Positions 23,608 to 27,275 of a DNA stretch of 27,275 nt are shown here, one piece after another (positions within the stretch are counted from its first letter, which is position 1; every line of letters starts with the position of its first letter). The notes below the pieces were generated by a model. That model searched no databases and was not told the DNA's origin. It saw nothing but the letters and a program-made list of their open reading frames with translations. Both the position numbers and the translations under genes were made by a program. The stretch lies in contig CAKQKH010000017.1 in assembly GCA_934248075.1 (NCBI GenBank), positions 1 through 27,275 on the forward strand, read 5' to 3'. Origin of the DNA: an uncultured Alphaproteobacteria bacterium. GTDB lineage: Bacteria; Pseudomonadota; Alphaproteobacteria; RF32; CAG-239.

Positions 23608-24276
23608 TCAGTTCCTTTGCAAAGCTGTTAAGAATGACCCAAAATCGGCAAAATATTGAATATTGCGGCTATCTGGTTCTGCTTGGCTGCCAAATAAGGG
23701 CTGATTAACTCTGACCGCCAGAGCATTTGCCGCCAAGGCGCAGTCGCTGTCTTGGTTGCTGTCTCCCACCATCCAAACAACCTCTGGGTTAATCTCCATT
23801 GGAGTTAGCAGTCCTCGCATTGTATAAACAATGTGTTCGGGATATGGTTTGTCGCGCGGAGCCTCATGCCCGCAGACAATTCGCGAGAATATATCGGGAT
23901 TATATAATAGCGGCAATTCAATATCCAACAAGCGGCGGTCTTTATTGGTCATAATCATGACATCGATTCCGTCTTCTCGCAAAAAGTCTAAAACTTCCTG
24001 CGCTCCGGCAAAAGTTTGCAGCATATTTGGGGTTGCTTTTTTATAAATTTGCAAATATCTGTCATAGGCCTCGGCAGCTTTGTCGCCAAAGAAATTGGCA
24101 AAGTTGTCCCACAGCGACAATTTAGGATCTCGCTTTGCTTTTATATGCTCCCAGTCGGGCAGGTCATATTCAGACAAAACCTGCTCAACGGCATAATTAA
24201 CAACGGCCGCGTTATTAGCAAGTGTTCCGTCCCAGTCAAACAATACATACTGAAGTTTAGCCCTTGTTGGTAGCAT
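23608..24276 (-). CDS. HAD-family phosphatase (phosphoglycolate phosphatase-like)
   Basis: This 222-aa protein has all four HAD motifs: DWDGT (nucleophile D14, acid D16), MTNKD (motif II), the lysine in RDKPYPEH (motif III), and VGDSNQDSDCA (motif IV). The helical cap between motifs I and II is the Gph/PGMB type. The substrate cannot be deduced. AAAGGAA precedes the ATG. It is the first gene of the operon with the MEMO fusion 4 bp downstream. MEMO, peptidase and serine dehydratase have no obvious single pathway with it; house-cleaning of a damaged metabolite is possible. Confidence 0.88.
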   Translation of the reverse strand: MLPTRAKLQYVLFDWDGTLANNAAVVNYAVEQVLSEYDLPDWEHIKAKRDPKLSLWDNFANFFGDKAAEAYDRYLQIYKKATPNMLQTFAGAQEVLDFLREDGIDVMIMTNKDRRLLDIELPLLYNPDIFSRIVCGHEAPRDKPYPEHIVYTMRGLLTPMEINPEVVWMVGDSNQDSDCALAANALAVRVNQPLFGSQAEPDSRNIQYFADFGSFLTALQRN

Positions 24277-24313
24277 GGCTATATTCCTTTATCCAGATTT
24301 CACGCACAGCGGC

Positions 24314-24342
24314 ATTATAGTAAGATAGCTAAATGGTTGCAA
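24314..24342 (-). promoter_or_regulatory. Promoter of the HAD-MEMO-peptidase-sdaA operon
   Basis: On the minus strand -35 TTGCAA (24342-24337) and a perfect -10 TATAAT (24319-24314) are 17 bp apart. The leader is about 30 nt. Confidence 0.8.
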
Positions 24343-24388
24343 GTGCCATTTAAGAATTTTCGATAAATATTTTTCTAAGAAATAGCGC

Positions 24389-24417
24389 TTGAAATCTTAA
24401 AGATGTTGATATAGCAT
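24389..24417 (+). promoter_or_regulatory. Promoter of the structured RNA
   Basis: TTGAAA (24389-24394) and TAGCAT (24412-24417) with 17-bp spacing predict a start near 24424, right at the 5' edge of the predicted fold. Confidence 0.5.
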
Positions 24418-24420
24418 ACA

Positions 24421-24660
24421 GGACAGGTCGCAAGTCGATCTGGGATGTGAAGGTCCCGATATTTTATCAGCGGCGGTGTTGATACCGCCTAAAGCTCTGT
24501 CAACACCGTTCTGATGTTTCTTTTTTTGAGGCTCAGAACGCCAAGACCAAAGCAAAAGCTTCCTGCGATGGTCGGTGCGAGTCCGATGATAAAATATCAT
24601 CTGGCGGTTATTGCTGGTAATAACTTCCTTCACAAAGCCCGGCCATCACCTCTTCTTTTA
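24421..24660 (+). ncRNA. Long structured RNA, possibly 6S RNA
   Basis: The 480-bp space between the HAD gene and serS holds no credible protein gene but a long fold. Outer rod: AGGT 24425-24428 with ACCT 24648-24651; GAT with ATC; CTGGG 24440-24444 with 24638-24642; TGTGAAGG 24446-24453 with CCTTCACA 24627-24634. Next comes a 12-bp stem, 24458-24469 with 24587-24598. The 3' side between these carries a small hairpin (24607-24624), as in the 6S central region. Inside are hairpins 24474-24508, 24507-24540 and 24571-24586. TCGCAAG and CCGATATTT occur in the same order in E. coli 6S RNA as I remember it. A U-G pair (24441/24641) fits the plus strand. It is longer than usual 6S, and its second stem would close the bubble, so the name is uncertain. 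No clear terminator. Confidence 0.55.
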
Positions 24661-24701
24661 AGGTAATATATTTTTTTATTATTGCAACTAATATTTGCAA
24701 C

Positions 24702-24734
24702 AAAAAAGCCCTGCCATTTCAAAGACAGAGCTTT
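24702..24734 (-). terminator. Terminator of serS
   Basis: On the minus strand a 9-bp stem (24734-24726 with 24713-24705, one G-U pair) and a 12-nt loop are followed by six T. It lies 23 bp after the serS stop. Confidence 0.8.
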
Positions 24735-24756
24735 CAAACCTATGCGAGAGCAAAGA

Positions 24757-26037
24757 CTATTTGCCTTTGCCGATAACCTTTTTCCCGCCCATATACGGCT
24801 GCAATTTTGCCGGAATGTTAACGCTTCCGTCGGCGTTCTGATGATTCTCTATAAACGGAACCAAAGCGCGCGGAGTGGCAATACCGGTATTGTTCAGAGT
24901 GTGAGCAAATTTAACCTTGCCGTCGGCATTGTCGCGATAGCGCAAATTGGTGCGGCGAGCCTGCCAATCAGTAATATTGGAGCAAGAGTGGGTTTCCCGA
25001 TAGCAGTTTTGGCTCGGCACCCAGGCCTCCAAATCATATTGACGATATTTGGGAGCGCCCATGTCGCCGGTGCAAATATCCAGAACCTGATAAGGCAACT
25101 CCAAATCCTGCAAGATTTCTTCGGAAATGGCCAGCAATTTTTGATGCCATTTTTCGCTCTCGGCCAAATCATTTTTACAAATAACGAACTGTTCGGTTTT
25201 CATAAATTGGTGAACGCGAACCAAACCTCTGGTGTCTTTGCCGGCCGCTCCGGCCTCGCGGCGGAAACACGGCGAAAATCCGGCATACAAAATTGGCAGC
25301 TCGTTTTCGGGTATGATTTCATCGGCGCGCAAAGAGTTCAGAATCAATTCAGCCGTGCCAGACAGATACAAATCATCGGCCGGCATATAATAGATTTCAT
25401 CGCGAGAAAATGGCAAATATCCCTGTCCGTAAAGTGGTTTTTCCTTAGACAGCGCCGGAACGTTAATAACCGTAAATCCGTTATCGCGCAGCTTGTCCAG
25501 CACCATCATATGAATTGCCAGCTCCAATTTTGCCAAATCGTTCTTAATGGCATAAGTACGAGATCCTGAAACCTTAGCAATCCGATCCATTTCTGACCAA
25601 TCGTTAATATCCATCAATTCTATGTGGTCGCGCGGAGTAAAGTCAAACTGGCGCGGAGTTCCGATTTTGCGGATAACCACATTGCCGCTTTCATCAGGGC
25701 CAATCGGGCAATCTTTGCTCGGGTAGTTGGGCATTTTGAGCATTTGCAGCTCAAAATCAGCCTCAATCTTAGACAGTTCGTCTTGTTCTTTTTTTAGCTC
25801 CTCACCCAAAGCTTTGCTTTTGGCAATGATTGCCGGCCGTTCTTCGGCAGAGGCAGACTTAATCGAGTTGCTGAGTTTGTTCTTTTCTTCAGCCATTGCC
25901 TGAGATGATGTTTTAAGTTTGTTCATCTCCAAATAGGTTGATATTAATTTATCGACATTTTCTGCGGCAAATCCTTTTTTGCCCAGACTTTCTTTAACAT
26001 ATTCTTGGTTGTCGATAATAAATTTAATATCCAGCAT
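24757..26037 (-). CDS. serS: Seryl-tRNA synthetase
   Basis: This class II synthetase charges tRNA-Ser with serine. It is 426 aa, full length. Residues about 28-100 form the long antiparallel coiled-coil arm that reads the tRNA variable arm. The TAE loop (228-230) contacts serine. Motif 2 runs from FRREAGAAGKDTRG to VHQFMKTEQF (258-284), and motif 3 is at about 352-368 (SNITDWQARRTNLRYR). AGGA lies 8-9 bp before the ATG. It is divergent from trpS with a 94-bp gap that must hold both promoters; I see no strong boxes there. Confidence 0.97.
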   Translation of the reverse strand: MLDIKFIIDNQEYVKESLGKKGFAAENVDKLISTYLEMNKLKTSSQAMAEEKNKLSNSIKSASAEERPAIIAKSKALGEELKKEQDELSKIEADFELQMLKMPNYPSKDCPIGPDESGNVVIRKIGTPRQFDFTPRDHIELMDINDWSEMDRIAKVSGSRTYAIKNDLAKLELAIHMMVLDKLRDNGFTVINVPALSKEKPLYGQGYLPFSRDEIYYMPADDLYLSGTAELILNSLRADEIIPENELPILYAGFSPCFRREAGAAGKDTRGLVRVHQFMKTEQFVICKNDLAESEKWHQKLLAISEEILQDLELPYQVLDICTGDMGAPKYRQYDLEAWVPSQNCYRETHSCSNITDWQARRTNLRYRDNADGKVKFAHTLNNTGIATPRALVPFIENHQNADGSVNIPAKLQPYMGGKKVIGKGK

Positions 26038-26131
26038 TGTTTTATTCCTAAAAAAGTAATTGATTTAAGCTGAAAAACAGAGTAGCTTTTTTGCAAATAA
26101 ATTCAATAAAAAAATAAGGATAAACACTAAA

Positions 26132-27148
26132 ATGTTTGCAAACAAGACCATTCTAACCGGTGTCAAACCCACCGGAACCCCCCATTTGGGCAACTATTTA
26201 GGGGCAATAAAGCCGGCCATCGCTATGGGGCAAAAAGCCTTGGAGCAGGGCGGAAAGCACTATATGTTTATTGCTGACTATCACGCTATCAATGCTGAGA
26301 AAGATCCTGCGGTTTTGAATCAAAAAATGCGCGAGATTGCCTGTATTTATCTTGCTTGCGGTATGGATCCGGCGCAAACCATTTTTTACCGCCAATCAGA
26401 TATTCCGGAGATTCCGGAGATTACCACAATTCTATACGCCTACACGCCCAAAGGTTTTATGAACAAGGCGCACGCATACAAAGCGGCGGTAGATAAGAAC
26501 CGTGAAGCCGGCAAGCCTGATGATGACGGTATTAATATGGGGTTATATACATATCCAACCCTTATGGCGGCAGACATTTTGGCCTATAACACCGATATTG
26601 TGCCGGTCGGCAAAGATCAAATTCAGCATGTGGAGATTGCCCGCGATATTGCCGGCGCCATCAATGCGCATTATAATAAAGAATTGTTACATCTGCCGAC
26701 CTATTATGCTGATGATAATGTCGCGGTTGTTCCTGGTATTGACGGTCGAAAGATGAGCAAGTCTTACGGCAACGTGATTCCGATTTTTGAAGATGATGCC
26801 GCGATTAAAAAAGCAATTTTTTCCATTAAGACCGATTCGCGCCCAATGGAAGAACCCAAAGATCCTGATGAAATTTTGGTATATCAGGTATATAAAGCTC
26901 TGGCCAAGCCCGAGCAGGTTGCTGAGATGGCGGACGGCTTGCGCAATGGCAAATTAGGATACGGACACATCAAAAATATGCTTTTGGATGCTGCCATTGC
27001 CGAGATTCGTGAGGCTAGAGAAAAATATAATTACTACATGGCGCATTACAATGAAGTTGAGGAGTTCTTAGCGCAAGGAGCCGCCAAGGCTCGTCCGGCG
27101 GCGCAGGCGACTCTCAAACGTCTTAAAGATGCCGTTTTCGGTAAATAA
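26132..27148 (+). CDS. trpS: Tryptophanyl-tRNA synthetase
   Basis: This class I synthetase charges tRNA-Trp. It is 338 aa, the normal bacterial length. The HIGH-type signature is TPHLGNY (16-22) after TGVKPTG, and the KMSKS loop is exact (207-211) in GRKMSKSYGN. YPTLMAADIL and VPVGKDQIQHVE are the tryptophan- and ATP-site segments typical of TrpRS. AAGGA is at 26116-26120, slightly far from the ATG. It ends at a strong terminator, so it is a single-gene unit here. Confidence 0.97.
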   Translation: MFANKTILTGVKPTGTPHLGNYLGAIKPAIAMGQKALEQGGKHYMFIADYHAINAEKDPAVLNQKMREIACIYLACGMDPAQTIFYRQSDIPEIPEITTILYAYTPKGFMNKAHAYKAAVDKNREAGKPDDDGINMGLYTYPTLMAADILAYNTDIVPVGKDQIQHVEIARDIAGAINAHYNKELLHLPTYYADDNVAVVPGIDGRKMSKSYGNVIPIFEDDAAIKKAIFSIKTDSRPMEEPKDPDEILVYQVYKALAKPEQVAEMADGLRNGKLGYGHIKNMLLDAAIAEIREAREKYNYYMAHYNEVEEFLAQGAAKARPAAQATLKRLKDAVFGK

Positions 27149-27166
27149 GCTTTTATGTTTTATGCT

Positions 27167-27192
27167 AAGCCGCTCAAATGAGCGGCTTTTTT
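27167..27192 (+). terminator. Terminator of trpS
   Basis: Perfect 9-bp stem (27167-27175 with 27180-27188), AAAT loop and T6 tract. The stem is nearly the same as that at 18161-18185. Confidence 0.85.
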
Positions 27193-27236
27193 GTAGCTAT
27201 TTTGCAAAATATCTTGTTGAAAACTGCGGGAACGGC

Positions 27237-27264
27237 TTGGCTTTTATCGTCAATATACCATAAT
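27237..27264 (+). promoter_or_regulatory. Possible promoter of a gene beyond the window
   Basis: TTGGCT (27237-27242) and CATAAT (27259-27264) are 16 bp apart at the right edge. Nothing coding is visible after it before the window ends. Confidence 0.35.
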
Positions 27265-27275
27265 GTCTTGTGGTA

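Noticed and set aside
24397..24633. Minus-strand 78-codon frame in the HAD-serS gap
   Set aside because: It lies over the long RNA fold, has unnatural composition and no RBS.
18843..27226. TTGTTGAAAACTG present at 18843-18855 and 27214-27226
   Set aside because: A 13-base match is expected by chance several times in 27 kb, and the flanks differ.
1..27275. CRISPR array, insertion sequence or phage integrase
   Set aside because: No regularly spaced repeats and no transposase or integrase-like protein in any frame.

Overview
This window looks like the chromosome of an alphaproteobacterium with moderate-to-low GC. The core genes are all ordinary bacterial housekeeping genes. The close ptsP / prfA neighbourhood is typical of Alphaproteobacteria, and the style of the metabolic genes fits gut-associated uncultured alphaproteobacterial lineages. 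The lineage is an inference; no 16S gene is present.

Region 1 (about 1-4090) is an AT-rich accessory segment. It holds a secreted single-domain phospholipase D-like nuclease preceded by a promoter that predicts a leaderless mRNA, a membrane protein with a ladder of zinc ribbons and an SH3b domain, and a small exported protein with a regular cysteine repeat. These are followed by a very AT-rich SAM methyltransferase lying between two copies of a ~178-bp dispersed repeat. The right copy abuts a tRNA-Thr(GGU) gene, and fragments of that tRNA's 3' end are scattered through the segment. All three sequence differences that fall inside predicted stems of the repeat are G-C or A-U to G-U changes when read on the minus strand. 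This points to a structured RNA transcribed in the same direction as the tRNA. It is the most unusual signal in the window.

Region 2 (4222-6069, plus strand) runs a 49-aa charged protein, murA and a META-domain lipoprotein. Region 3 (6099-15739, minus strand) carries ptsP, a rodZ-like gene, prfA, dnaE and two membrane proteins of similar layout that follow dnaE. Region 4 (15835-18138, plus strand) holds a stand-alone phosphomannose-isomerase-type cupin, an unrecognised protein with faint kinase-like features, and a DEAD-box protein reduced to its first RecA domain.

Region 5 (18190-24276, minus strand) has a small lipoprotein gene paired with a membrane protein gene. It then has a tightly packed four-gene operon read from a near-consensus promoter at 24314-24342: a HAD phosphatase, a membrane-anchored MEMO1-AMMECR1 fusion, an M49-like metallopeptidase and L-serine dehydratase. 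Between this operon and serS lies a ~230-nt structured RNA on the plus strand with its own promoter, possibly 6S RNA. The window ends with divergent serS and trpS.
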